Positions 51,382 through 59,973 of a DNA stretch of 64,000 nucleotides are shown here, one piece after another; position 1 is the stretch's first letter; every line of letters starts with the position of its first letter. The position numbers and the translations under genes were made by a program. This DNA is from Weeksellaceae bacterium (GTDB taxonomy: Bacteria; Bacteroidota; Bacteroidia; Flavobacteriales; Weeksellaceae): NCBI GenBank assembly GCA_949788275.1, contig OX460916.1, forward strand, positions 2,232,001 through 2,296,000, given 5' to 3'. A model generated the notes under the pieces. The model was given only the letters and a program-made list of their open reading frames with translations. It was not told the origin of the DNA and did no database searches.

Positions 51382-52851
51382 ATGTTAAAAAAACTCGACT
51401 GGTATATAATTAAATCCTTTTTAGGGCCTTTTATATTCATTTTTAGTGTACTATTCTTTATTTTCATCGTTCAATTTGCTTGGCAGCAAATGGAACGATT
51501 TGTTGGCAAAGGCCTAGAATGGTATGTCATAGCCGAGTTATTATTTTGGGGAGGAATTAACGTCATTCAATTAGTGCTTCCGTTGACTGTTCTACTAGGT
51601 GCAATTATGACCTTTGGAGGGTTTGGTGAACGCTATGAATTAGCAGCGATGAAAGCTTCTGGTATTTCCTTAAATCGTATTCTATTACCTTTATTTATTG
51701 TTGTATCATTTATGTCGGTTGGTCTTTATTTTTTTGGAGAACGAACGATGCCTTTTTCGCAACGAAAAGTGCGCACAATGATGTATAGTATTATACAGGC
51801 TAAGCCCACGATGCAAATTAAGGAAGGTATTTTTATTGAATCTATTCCAGGCTATCAGCTAAAGATCAATAAAGTATCGGGAAAAAATAGCGAAATATTA
51901 GAAGATGTATTTGTTCATCAAAATAGTGCGTTCGGTGAAAATACGATGACCATACTTTCAAAAAGCGGAAATTTGGCACCGGATAAAAAAGACAACCGTT
52001 TTCTGAAAATGGAACTTTACGATGGCATTGCTTACACAGATAACATTCAAGGAAAGAACATCGAACAACGATTAACCCAAACCAATCAGACTGTCAAGTT
52101 TGATACGATGAACTATTATATCGATATCTCAAGTTTACTGGAAAAAGCACCCGACGAACAGGATGTTGGTTCACATTACAAATTCCTTAACGGTGGTGAC
52201 TTAAAAAATTTAATCGATTCTTTAACCATCGAACAGCGTAAATACTACGGCGATGTACAAATCAACAATTACAATCAGGCATTTTATTACAATACCTCTT
52301 TTGCTAAAATAGATTCGACAGAAACGGTTAAAAAACCCACTGTTACTTGGGATGAATTTAGTCCTGAAGAAAAAGATCAAATTATATTACAAGCCATTCA
52401 GCTTGTACAAAGAGACAAAGAAAATTTAGGCTTTTACGAGCCCGAAATTATTGCCCGCGAAAAACTAAACTCGAAAATCAACTTGCATTATTACCGTAAT
52501 TTATCCTATGCCGTAACCTGTATAGCCTTCTTTTTAATTGGTGCCCCCTTGGGAGCCATTGTTAAGAAAGGAGGAATCGGAATGCCAGTTATTATATCAA
52601 TTGTAATTTTCGTCGTATATTTCATCATCAATTTTGCGGGTGAAAACATGGCTAAGAATGGTCAAATAAGCGCTTTTCTTGCCGCTTGGGGTGCTAATTT
52701 CATAGCTATTCCTTTGGCATTGATTTTAACCTATAAAGCGAACAAAGACTCTAGTCTATTTACTGCAGGCAATTACATTGATCCGATTATTAAATTTTTC
52801 AATCGATTCAGAAAAACAAATCACAGCTCGGAACACTCGCGCTACCAATAA
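51382..52851 (+). CDS. LptF/LptG-family permease (LPS export)
   Basis: This 489-aa inner-membrane protein of the YjgP/YjgQ family works with LptB and LptC to extract LPS from the inner membrane. It starts LDWYIIKSFLGPFIFIFSVL, the typical TM1 motif, with three N-terminal helices (QLVLPLTVLLGAIMTFGGFG), a jellyroll periplasmic domain (about residues 130-330) and three C-terminal helices (SYAVTCIAFFLIGAPLGAIV). It is 3 bp after lolA, so lipoprotein and LPS transport are coupled in one operon. Whether it is LptF or LptG cannot be told. Confidence 0.9.
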   Translation: MLKKLDWYIIKSFLGPFIFIFSVLFFIFIVQFAWQQMERFVGKGLEWYVIAELLFWGGINVIQLVLPLTVLLGAIMTFGGFGERYELAAMKASGISLNRILLPLFIVVSFMSVGLYFFGERTMPFSQRKVRTMMYSIIQAKPTMQIKEGIFIESIPGYQLKINKVSGKNSEILEDVFVHQNSAFGENTMTILSKSGNLAPDKKDNRFLKMELYDGIAYTDNIQGKNIEQRLTQTNQTVKFDTMNYYIDISSLLEKAPDEQDVGSHYKFLNGGDLKNLIDSLTIEQRKYYGDVQINNYNQAFYYNTSFAKIDSTETVKKPTVTWDEFSPEEKDQIILQAIQLVQRDKENLGFYEPEIIAREKLNSKINLHYYRNLSYAVTCIAFFLIGAPLGAIVKKGGIGMPVIISIVIFVVYFIINFAGENMAKNGQISAFLAAWGANFIAIPLALILTYKANKDSSLFTAGNYIDPIIKFFNRFRKTNHSSEHSRYQ

Positions 52852-52863
52852 ACTATAGCAAAA

Positions 52864-53994
52864 ATGGAAAGAAAAGTATCTCAATTGAATACAATTGAAG
52901 AAGCTTTAGAAGACTTAAAGCAAGGAAAATGCATCATAGTAGTAGATGATGAAGATAGAGAAAACGAAGGTGATTTTGTCTGTGTAACGGAACATGCTAC
53001 ACCAGAAATGATCAACTTTATGGTAACCCATGGACGTGGTTTGGTATGTGCACCGCTGACCAAACAACGTTGTCAAGAATTAGGTTTAGACTTAATGGTT
53101 GGTCACAACACGGCTGTTTACGAAACCAATTTCACCGTATCAGTCGATCTTCAAGGCTACGGATGTACAACAGGAATTTCAGCATCCGATCGTTCAAAGA
53201 CGATTAAGGCTTTAGTTGACCCGAACATTCACCCTGAAGAACTAGGACGCCCAGGCCATATATTTCCTTTAATCGCCAAAGATGGTGGTGTATTGGAGCG
53301 TACAGGTCATACAGAAGCAACAGTCGATTTGGCTCGCTTAGCAGGTTTTAAACCCGCCGGAGTTTTAGTCGAAATTTTAAAAGAAGACGGCGAAATGGCT
53401 CGTCTACCAGAATTATTAGAAGTTGCTCAACGTTTCGACTTAAAAATTATTTCTATAGAAAGTTTAATCGCTTACCGTTTACAAAACGAATCATTGATTA
53501 AACGCATGGACGAATTTACAGCCAAAACAAAATTCGGCGAATATGAACTTATCGCCTACCAACAAATCACTAACGATCAAGTGCACTTTGCCTTAAAAAA
53601 AGGAACGTGGTCAGCAGAAGAAGAAGTACCTGTACGCGTTAAATCGACCAACAGCTATTACGACGTTTTTAGCGCTTTAGAGAACGGTGAAACTCCTTTA
53701 TTAGACAAGACCACTTCGATTATAGATCAAGCCGGAAAAGGCGTTATTATCTTTATTAACAACACACAGAACACAGAGTTGGTTCAACAAAAATTAGATG
53801 TATTCAAACGTTACTCACAAGGAACCTTGGATTCAGGTATTTTACCAGCCGACGAAAAAGACCATGGCATTGGATCTCAAATCATCAAAGACTTGGGTAT
53901 TCATAAAATGAATCTAATCACGCGTCACCCAGAAGGCCAGCAACCACACAAGACCCAATACGGTTTAGAAATCGTGGGGTATACTGCTTTGTAA
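52864..53994 (+). CDS. ribB: 3,4-dihydroxy-2-butanone-4-phosphate synthase with degenerate GTP cyclohydrolase II-like domain
   Basis: RibB converts ribulose 5-phosphate into DHBP for riboflavin synthesis. The RibB domain is complete (residues about 1-205): IVVDDEDRENEGDFVCVTEH, THGRGLVCAPLTKQRCQELG, GCTTGISASDRSKTIKALVD and RPGHIFPLIAKDGGVLERTG. The second domain aligns with RibA (FGEYELIAYQQITNDQVHF, then HKMNLITRHPEG) but has no Cys in the segment where GCH II binds zinc (C-x10-C-x-C); that part reads KSTNSYYDVFSALENGETPL. It is therefore probably not a cyclohydrolase. It closes the ftsK operon. Confidence 0.93.
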   Translation: MERKVSQLNTIEEALEDLKQGKCIIVVDDEDRENEGDFVCVTEHATPEMINFMVTHGRGLVCAPLTKQRCQELGLDLMVGHNTAVYETNFTVSVDLQGYGCTTGISASDRSKTIKALVDPNIHPEELGRPGHIFPLIAKDGGVLERTGHTEATVDLARLAGFKPAGVLVEILKEDGEMARLPELLEVAQRFDLKIISIESLIAYRLQNESLIKRMDEFTAKTKFGEYELIAYQQITNDQVHFALKKGTWSAEEEVPVRVKSTNSYYDVFSALENGETPLLDKTTSIIDQAGKGVIIFINNTQNTELVQQKLDVFKRYSQGTLDSGILPADEKDHGIGSQIIKDLGIHKMNLITRHPEGQQPHKTQYGLEIVGYTAL

Positions 53995-54018
53995 ATTACA
54001 AACATCATTATAAACACA

Positions 54019-54052
54019 AAAATCCGCTTTATCATATAAAGCGGATTTTTTA
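54019..54052. terminator. terminator after the ftsK operon
   Basis: AAAATCCGCTTTAT and ATAAAGCGGATTTT pair around a short loop, followed by T. It can also serve the convergent EamA gene. Confidence 0.88.
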
Positions 54053-54085
54053 TGCACATTAAAAAAATTAGTATTCAATATGCGC

Positions 54086-55105
54086 TTATTGCGCATTATT
54101 TAAAGGTTTAATCGTTTTCATAAATCGTAAGCGCTGTATAAATTTAGAATTTTTGTACAAGTTCCAATTCATTAACAAAACGCTAAATAGAATCACCAAA
54201 AGGCCACCTATCTGTAATTTGGTTACCACATCATCCGAGAAGAAATAGCTCAGCGCTACAGCAACAATAGGATTCACATATGCATAAGTCGACACTTCTG
54301 TTGCCGGACGAACCTGCAACAACCACACATACGAACTAAAAGCCAAAATCGAGCCAAAAGTAATTAAGTAAATTAAAGACAACCAATCTTGTGTAGATAC
54401 TGTTTGTACATCAAAATGAGCATATTCCCCATTCAACAAAGCCACTGTATTAAACAAAACACCTGCGGTTATCATTTGCCAAGACGTTTTTACCATAATG
54501 TGTAAATCGGCTTCCTTCTCTTTCTCATCGGCCTTTTTATCTTCACCAACAATGTATTTCGAATACAAAGACCCAATAGTCCAGGCAATCGATCCAATAA
54601 TTAAGATCACCATTCCAAACATATTCATCGAACGTTGCGACGCATCTTCACTAATGGTAATTTGTTCGGCAAACAACAAAATAACGCCCACAAAACCAAA
54701 GAACACACCGAGCATGGTAGACACGCTAGAAAAGTTCTGCTTCCATTTAGGCTTATCCAACAGCACAAACCAAATAGCGGCAGCTGCCGACATAATGGCT
54801 ACAATACCACTCGAAATAAATTGTTCAACCCAAATAATACCTGCCATATCAATAAAGAGCAGTAGAAAACCAATAAAGGCAGACTGTTTCACAATCTTTT
54901 TATTCCACAACTTATACCCTCTCATTTTACAGTAAGTCATTAAAATAATACTCGCTGCTAAAAAACGAAAAGACCCTAAAATAAAGGGAGAAAAACCATT
55001 AAGGGCACGATCTATAAAAAAGAAGGTAGAACCCCAAACCACATAGACTACAAAATAAGCCATAATGATTAACCAAGTATTCGGTTGATTTGCTTTCATA
55101 TTCAT
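54086..55105 (-). CDS. EamA/DMT-family transporter
   Basis: This ten-helix inner-membrane protein of 339 aa has two EamA repeats: VVYVVWGSTFFFIDRALNGF with FILGSFRFLAASIILMTYCK, and SLIYLITFGSILAFSSYVWL with RPATEVSTYAYVNPIVAVAL. A charged loop (VGEDKKADEKEKEADLHIMV) joins them. It is like RhtA/YedA amino-acid or metabolite exporters. It lies 8 bp after the Lrp/AsnC gene, which probably senses the exported amino acid, as in Lrp-type regulation of exporters. Substrate is unknown. Confidence 0.9.
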   Translation of the reverse strand: MNMKANQPNTWLIIMAYFVVYVVWGSTFFFIDRALNGFSPFILGSFRFLAASIILMTYCKMRGYKLWNKKIVKQSAFIGFLLLFIDMAGIIWVEQFISSGIVAIMSAAAAIWFVLLDKPKWKQNFSSVSTMLGVFFGFVGVILLFAEQITISEDASQRSMNMFGMVILIIGSIAWTIGSLYSKYIVGEDKKADEKEKEADLHIMVKTSWQMITAGVLFNTVALLNGEYAHFDVQTVSTQDWLSLIYLITFGSILAFSSYVWLLQVRPATEVSTYAYVNPIVAVALSYFFSDDVVTKLQIGGLLVILFSVLLMNWNLYKNSKFIQRLRFMKTIKPLNNAQ

Positions 55106-55113
55106 TCAAAAAT

Positions 55114-55590
55114 TTAAACAGTCGGAATCACAATCGTTGCTTCCTCCTTAACTGTCTGTAAAACAATTGTTGTTCGGGTAGAGATAATTCCATCGATCTT
55201 ACTCAATGAGCTTCGCATTAATTCCACCAATCCTTCCGAATCTGATGTACGTACCTTCACTAAATAGCCATCATCACCAGCGATATCGTGCACTTCAAGC
55301 ACTTCAGGTATTTCGGCTAATAAACGACCGATGCTTTCATCGCCAATAATATCGGTTGTCTTAATAAAAATAAAAGACAATAACTTTTGCCCTACGGCAA
55401 TTGGATTAATCTTCGCATGATAAGCGACAATAATCTTCTTTTGCTCCAGCTTCTTTACGCGTTCCAAGATCCCTGAAGGAGCCATTCCTAATTCTCTTGC
55501 AATATCCGCATTGTTAATACGGGCATTGTCCTGCATTAATCGCATGATTGTTAGGTCTGTAGCGTCTAAATTATACTCTATTTTATCCAT
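55114..55590 (-). CDS. Lrp/AsnC-family transcriptional regulator
   Basis: This 158-aa protein has an N-terminal HTH (LDATDLTIMRLMQDNARINN, ADIARELGMAPSGILERVKK) and the RAM/AsnC ligand-binding domain (VAYHAKINPIAVGQKLLSFI, EVLEVHDIAGDDGYLVKVRT, SKIDGIISTRTTIVLQTVKE). Such proteins bind amino acids and regulate their metabolism. It is encoded 8 bp upstream of an EamA exporter, its likely target. The start region (55591-55640) is AT-rich with ATATGTTATTATAAAATGCATAT-like near-palindromic sequence that could be its operator. Confidence 0.93.
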   Translation of the reverse strand: MDKIEYNLDATDLTIMRLMQDNARINNADIARELGMAPSGILERVKKLEQKKIIVAYHAKINPIAVGQKLLSFIFIKTTDIIGDESIGRLLAEIPEVLEVHDIAGDDGYLVKVRTSDSEGLVELMRSSLSKIDGIISTRTTIVLQTVKEEATIVIPTV

Positions 55591-55722
55591 TTCGGCTGCA
55601 AAGGTAAGGAATTTTGAATAAAATTCATATATGTTATTATAAAATGCATATAATTCACGAGCTGATTTTAATCAGTGAACTATCTTCTTCTTGTTTCAGC
55701 AATGCAAAGCGGTTTTTATTTT

Positions 55723-55841
55723 GGGCGCCCCTTTCAGGTCGGGCTTTCCACTAAATCTTTGCCACGAGAAATTTTCGGTTTATTGTAAACACAGCGGGTG
55801 GCAAAGGATATCGTTCCAATCCCTGGCGCAAAGCGCAGGGA
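55723..55841 (-). repeat. dispersed structured repeat, copy D
   Basis: On the minus strand the palindrome TCCCTGCGC...GCGCCAGGGA leads into GGGATTGGAACGATATCC. The variable stem CTTTGCCAC (55806-55798 in complement) pairs with GTGGCAAAG (55765-55757 in complement). ATTTAGTGGAAAGCCCGACC and GGGGCGCCC follow. It fills most of the 353-bp gap between the Lrp gene and rpsA. The upstream palindrome matches the hairpin seen before copy B. Confidence 0.75.
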
Positions 55842-55890
55842 TACTTAGAAGATGAAGTTATCACTTCGGCCTATCGTAGATTTTAAGCAT

Positions 55891-55922
55891 AAAAAATCCC
55901 ACTCATTGCTGAGTGGGATTAA
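55891..55922 (-). terminator. terminator after rpsA
   Basis: AATCCCACTCA and TGAGTGGGATT pair around TTGC, flanked by a T-run on the minus strand, 21 bp after the rpsA stop. Confidence 0.9.
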
Positions 55923-55943
55923 GATATTATCGGTTAGTGAGGA

Positions 55944-57761
55944 TTATTTACCTTCACCTTCTTCCATTTTCTTTTTCAATGCTGCTAAACCATCGATATC
56001 ACCTAAAGTAGAAGTTTCTACTTTGTTGTTATTATCCATTGCTTTTTCAGCTTGTTTAGCTTCTTCCTCACGGAAAATAGCTGTATGAGAAACAACTACA
56101 CGACGGAATTCTTTGTTGAATTCAATCACTTTAAATTCAGTTGAATCACCTTTTTTGATACGAGAACCATCTTCTTTCTCTAAAGTACGAGCTGGAGCGA
56201 AAGCTTCAACATCAGCATCTTCAAATTGGATTGTAGCTCCTTTATCGAAAACATCAACAGCTGTTCCAGCGTGAACTGAACCTACTGCGTATTTTCCTTC
56301 GTATTGATCCCAAGGATTTTCAGATAATTGTTTGTGACCTAAAGATAAACGACGAGCGTCTACGTCTAATTCTAAAACAACAACATCTAAGATATCATCC
56401 ACTGCACAGAATTCTGATGGGTGTTTGATTTTCTTTGTCCAAGATAAGTCAGAGATGTAGATTAATCCATCAACTCCTTCTTCTAATTCTACGAATACAC
56501 CGAAGTTTGTAAAGTTACGAACTTTCCCTTTGTGTTGAGAAGCAACAGGGTATTTCGTTGTAATATCAGTCCAAGGATCAGGCGTTAATTGTTTGATACC
56601 TAATGACATTTTACGGTCATCGCGATCTAACGTTAAAACAACTGCTTCAACTTCATCTCCTACTTTTACGAAATCTTGTGCAGAACGTAAGTGTGTAGAC
56701 CATGACATTTCAGATACGTGGATTAAACCTTCTACACCTGGAGCAACTTCAACGAATGCACCGTAGTCAGCTAAAACAACAACTTTACCTTTAACCGTAT
56801 CACCAACATTAAGTTCAGCGTTTAAAGCATCCCATGGATGAGCTTCTAATTGCTTGATACCTAATTGGATTCTTGATTTATCTTCGTCGAAATCTAAGAT
56901 AACAACGTTAATTTTTTGACCATCTTCTAAGATCTCAGATGGGTGGTTAATTCTTGACCAAGATAAGTCAGTAATATGGATTAATCCATCAACACCTCCT
57001 AAATCAACGAATACACCGTAAGAAGTAATGTTTTTAACTTCCCCTTCTAATACTTGACCTTTTTCTAATTGAGCAACGATTTCTTTTTTCTGAACTTCGA
57101 TATCGGCTTCGATTAACGCTTTGTGAGAAACGACAACGTTTTTAAATTCTGGGTTAATTTTAACCACTTTGAATTCCATTGTTTTTCCAACATATTGTTC
57201 GTAATCACGAATTGGTTTAACATCAATTTGAGAACCTGGTAAGAACGCTTCAATTCCAAAAACGTCTACAATCATACCACCTTTCGTTCTTGCTTTAATG
57301 TAACCATTAACGATTTCTTGTGTATCGTGTGCTTTATTCACAGCATCCCACGCGTTTAATGTACGTGCTTTTCTGTGTGATAATACTAATTGTCCGTTTT
57401 TGTCTTCACGTTGGTCAACCATTACTTCAACTTCGTCTCCTTCAGCTAAACTTTGGTTGTAACGGAATTCATTTAAAGAAATAACTCCTTCAGATTTAAA
57501 GTTGATATCAACAATAACCTCTTTATCCGTTAAACGTACAACTGTTCCTTTGAACACTTCATTTTCATGTAAGTCTTCTAAAGTATCGTCATACATAGCT
57601 TCTAATTGAGCTTTTTCTTTACGATCGTCTTCGTTTAATCCTGATTCAAAAGATTCCCAATCGAAAGCGTCTGGCGCAACGTTTGAGTTTAATGAAGCAT
57701 CTACTTGTGGAGTTTCAAGAATTTGTTCTTGAATTTCTTCTTGTTTTGTCTGTTCTGACAT
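55944..57761 (-). CDS. rpsA: 30S ribosomal protein S1
   Basis: S1 binds mRNA at the 30S platform. Six S1 (OB-fold) domains can be counted: NEVFKGTVVRLTDKEVIVDI, QEIVNGYIKARTKGGMIVDV, GQVLEGEVKNITSYGVFVDL, GDTVKGKVVVLADYGAFVEV, SQHKGKVRNFTNFGVFVEL and GSVHAGTAVDVFDKGATIQF. Domains 3-5 have the full GLIHITDLSW-type ending. An acidic, Gln/Glu-rich N-terminal extension and a charged tail flank them. ATG 57761 (MSEQTKQ) is preferred over the upstream 57782. Length is 605 aa. A TATATTTG box (minus, 57885-57878) gives a leader of about 110 nt. Confidence 0.96.
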   Translation of the reverse strand: MSEQTKQEEIQEQILETPQVDASLNSNVAPDAFDWESFESGLNEDDRKEKAQLEAMYDDTLEDLHENEVFKGTVVRLTDKEVIVDINFKSEGVISLNEFRYNQSLAEGDEVEVMVDQREDKNGQLVLSHRKARTLNAWDAVNKAHDTQEIVNGYIKARTKGGMIVDVFGIEAFLPGSQIDVKPIRDYEQYVGKTMEFKVVKINPEFKNVVVSHKALIEADIEVQKKEIVAQLEKGQVLEGEVKNITSYGVFVDLGGVDGLIHITDLSWSRINHPSEILEDGQKINVVILDFDEDKSRIQLGIKQLEAHPWDALNAELNVGDTVKGKVVVLADYGAFVEVAPGVEGLIHVSEMSWSTHLRSAQDFVKVGDEVEAVVLTLDRDDRKMSLGIKQLTPDPWTDITTKYPVASQHKGKVRNFTNFGVFVELEEGVDGLIYISDLSWTKKIKHPSEFCAVDDILDVVVLELDVDARRLSLGHKQLSENPWDQYEGKYAVGSVHAGTAVDVFDKGATIQFEDADVEAFAPARTLEKEDGSRIKKGDSTEFKVIEFNKEFRRVVVSHTAIFREEEAKQAEKAMDNNNKVETSTLGDIDGLAALKKKMEEGEGK

Positions 57762-58133
57762 AGTATAAAATTTGTATTTCAATCACGTTTATTCGGAATT
57801 TTAAAATGTAAATAAATGACTGAAAGATGTTTAACGTTATGTATTCGTGCCTATTCCGTTGTACATTTTAGCGTTGGCAAATATACAATTTTTATATAAA
57901 ATACCATCATTTTTATTTTATAGTTTCAAGATACTGAATCAACTAAAGGCGCGTGTTTTGCAAGGAGCACTAGATAGTGCATGCGAAACACGGCAACTTA
58001 ACGTTTTTACGCCAAATAAAAGTGGGATGCGCTAGGGATGCAGCCGCCTATTGTGAGCGGTTAAATCTAGAAAGGTGTTTTCTGCATGCTGTGTATATAT
58101 TATGTACATTGTTAAACCAATAAAACTGGGTAA
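57762..58133. other. rpsA leader/promoter region and a nested palindrome
   Basis: Here lie the rpsA leader, its -7 box TATATTTG (minus strand, 57885-57878), and upstream of it a nested inverted repeat. The outer stem CGTGTTTTGCA/TGCGAAACACG (57952-57962 with 57982-57992) has one G-U pair; the inner stem is GCACT/AGTGC (57967-57971 with 57976-57980). Next is GGGATGCAGCCGCC (58034-58047), which recalls the left block of the dispersed repeats and may be a decayed copy. No gene or tRNA is seen. Confidence 0.55.
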
Positions 58134-59780
58134 ATGAATAGCATTAAAAAAATAAAGCGATTTTCGAAAATTGTCCATGTCTTATCGAAACATGGATTCG
58201 ATGAACTGATTGCTAGAAGTAATTTCGATTTGTTTAAATCGTCGGCCGATGGCGAAAACGATCAGGAATTATTCACTCCGCAATTCAATCAACGTATTCG
58301 GTTAGCAATTGAAGAACTTGGGCCAACCTATATTAAGTTTGGTCAGTTGTTGAGTAATCGTAAAGATTTGGTTCCCGAAGCATTGATTGAAGAACTCAAG
58401 AAACTTCAAGATGATGTTCCGCCCGAGGAAATGGATATTTATGAAAAGATCAAGTTGGAGTTTGGCATTGAACCCCAGGAGCATTTTTCGTCTATAGAGA
58501 AAGAACCTTTTGCAGCGGCTAGTATTTCGCAGGTTTATAACGCAACGCTTACCACGGGTGAACGAGTTATTCTAAAAGTAAAGCGAACCCATATACATCA
58601 GATCATTGAATCTGACTTGGCTTTATTACGCGATTTAATTTCTTTTTTAGAAAAAAAATATCCTTCCCTAAAACAACTTTTCATTGGTCGAATCGCCGAG
58701 AGTTTTGAAAATGCCATTCTCGAAGAGCTTTCACTCACCAACGAATATCAAAATATTGAGCGCTTTCGTTACAATTTTAGAAAGAGTAAATTGGTCTATG
58801 TTCCAAAAACCTATTCCAATTATTCAAACAACTCGGTCTTATGTATGGAATTTATCCAGGGCGATAAGATTAACGACTTAGACGCTTTAAAGCGATTGGG
58901 ATTAGACCCAAAAGCCGTTGTTCAACAAGGACTAGAAGTTTACTTAAAACAGGTATTGGAAGATGGTTTTTTTCATGCCGACCCCCATCCAGGAAATATT
59001 TTCATCAAAGAAAATGGGCAGATTGTTTTTATTGATTTTGGTGCCATGGGTATTCTCTCAACCACCGAGAAAGCCATTTTAGAAGATGTAGTGATTAATT
59101 TTGGGTTAAAAAATGCAAAAAAACTTGTCCGTCATCTAAAAAAGATGTCTTTGGAGCATTACATTAGTAATGAACGCCAACTGGAAAGACAAATAGAAGA
59201 TGTATTTGATTATTTAGAATATACGACAGTTGCCACCATTGAGGTACAGGTAATTATTAAGAAGTTCAATCGGATTCTGAACGAAAACCATATCCTGCTA
59301 CCCGAATATGTCTATATTTTAATGCGAGGCGTTGCTTTAATTGAAGGCATTGGACAGCAACTGGATGCCGATTTAAATATTCAACAAGCGATGCGGCCTT
59401 ACGCCTTGCGTTTGGCCAAAGAAAAATTATACCCAAAGAATGTTGCAAAGAAAATTGCCGAGAACTTAAAAGACATTCGTGATTTGGTGGATGATATTCC
59501 AGAAGATACGCTTAAACTAATTGACAAAATAAACAACGATCAGTTGGCCATGAATCTGAAGATCGATGAATTTGGTCGTATTGAAAATCTTATAAAAAAT
59601 AGTATTAACAAAATTGTGCTAGCAGTGCTTACACTTACTTTTGGGATTGGTGGAAGTATGTTAGCAACAGCTACAGTAAAACCAATGATATTAGATATGC
59701 CTTTATTGGCTTGGCTAGGGTATATACTATCTATTTTCACAGGAAGCTGCATTCTATTGTTAATCTTTAGAAAGAAGTAA
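58134..59780 (+). CDS. ABC1/UbiB-family atypical kinase (AarF-like)
   Basis: This 548-aa ABC1 protein is linked to quinone synthesis or lipid metabolism. The KxGQ motif is in ELGPTYIKFGQLLSNRKDLV, the A-rich loop in PFAAASISQVYNATLTTGER, the VAIK-like Lys in VILKVKRTHIHQIIESD, the catalytic segment in DGFFHADPHPGNIFIKENGQ and the DFG in VFIDFGAMGILSTTEKA. Two C-terminal membrane helices (about residues 495-545) anchor it. Bacteroidota make menaquinone, so ubiquinone synthesis itself is not implied. It is followed by a perfect-stem terminator. Confidence 0.9.
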   Translation: MNSIKKIKRFSKIVHVLSKHGFDELIARSNFDLFKSSADGENDQELFTPQFNQRIRLAIEELGPTYIKFGQLLSNRKDLVPEALIEELKKLQDDVPPEEMDIYEKIKLEFGIEPQEHFSSIEKEPFAAASISQVYNATLTTGERVILKVKRTHIHQIIESDLALLRDLISFLEKKYPSLKQLFIGRIAESFENAILEELSLTNEYQNIERFRYNFRKSKLVYVPKTYSNYSNNSVLCMEFIQGDKINDLDALKRLGLDPKAVVQQGLEVYLKQVLEDGFFHADPHPGNIFIKENGQIVFIDFGAMGILSTTEKAILEDVVINFGLKNAKKLVRHLKKMSLEHYISNERQLERQIEDVFDYLEYTTVATIEVQVIIKKFNRILNENHILLPEYVYILMRGVALIEGIGQQLDADLNIQQAMRPYALRLAKEKLYPKNVAKKIAENLKDIRDLVDDIPEDTLKLIDKINNDQLAMNLKIDEFGRIENLIKNSINKIVLAVLTLTFGIGGSMLATATVKPMILDMPLLAWLGYILSIFTGSCILLLIFRKK

Positions 59781-59806
59781 AGGTCTAAGACCAACCGATT
59801 ACTGAC

Positions 59807-59840
59807 CAAAAAAGGATCTTCTTGCGAAGATCCTTTTTTG
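59807..59840 (+). terminator. terminator after the ABC1-kinase gene
   Basis: There is a perfect 15-bp stem (CAAAAAAGGATCTTC and complement) around a TTGC loop. The GTT tract begins directly after it. Confidence 0.9.
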
Positions 59841-59893
<53 letters not shown>

Positions 59894-59910
59894 AGAGTTT
59901 CATACAAACA

Positions 59911-59940
59911 AAAGGGCCTTCTCTACTGAGAAGGCCCTTT
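59911..59940 (-). terminator. terminator after ompA
   Basis: There is a perfect 13-bp stem (AAAGGGCCTTCTC and complement) around TACT, 33 bp after the ompA stop. Confidence 0.9.
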
Positions 59941-59973
59941 ATTTAGTATCGTGTAAACTTAACTAATCAGAAA

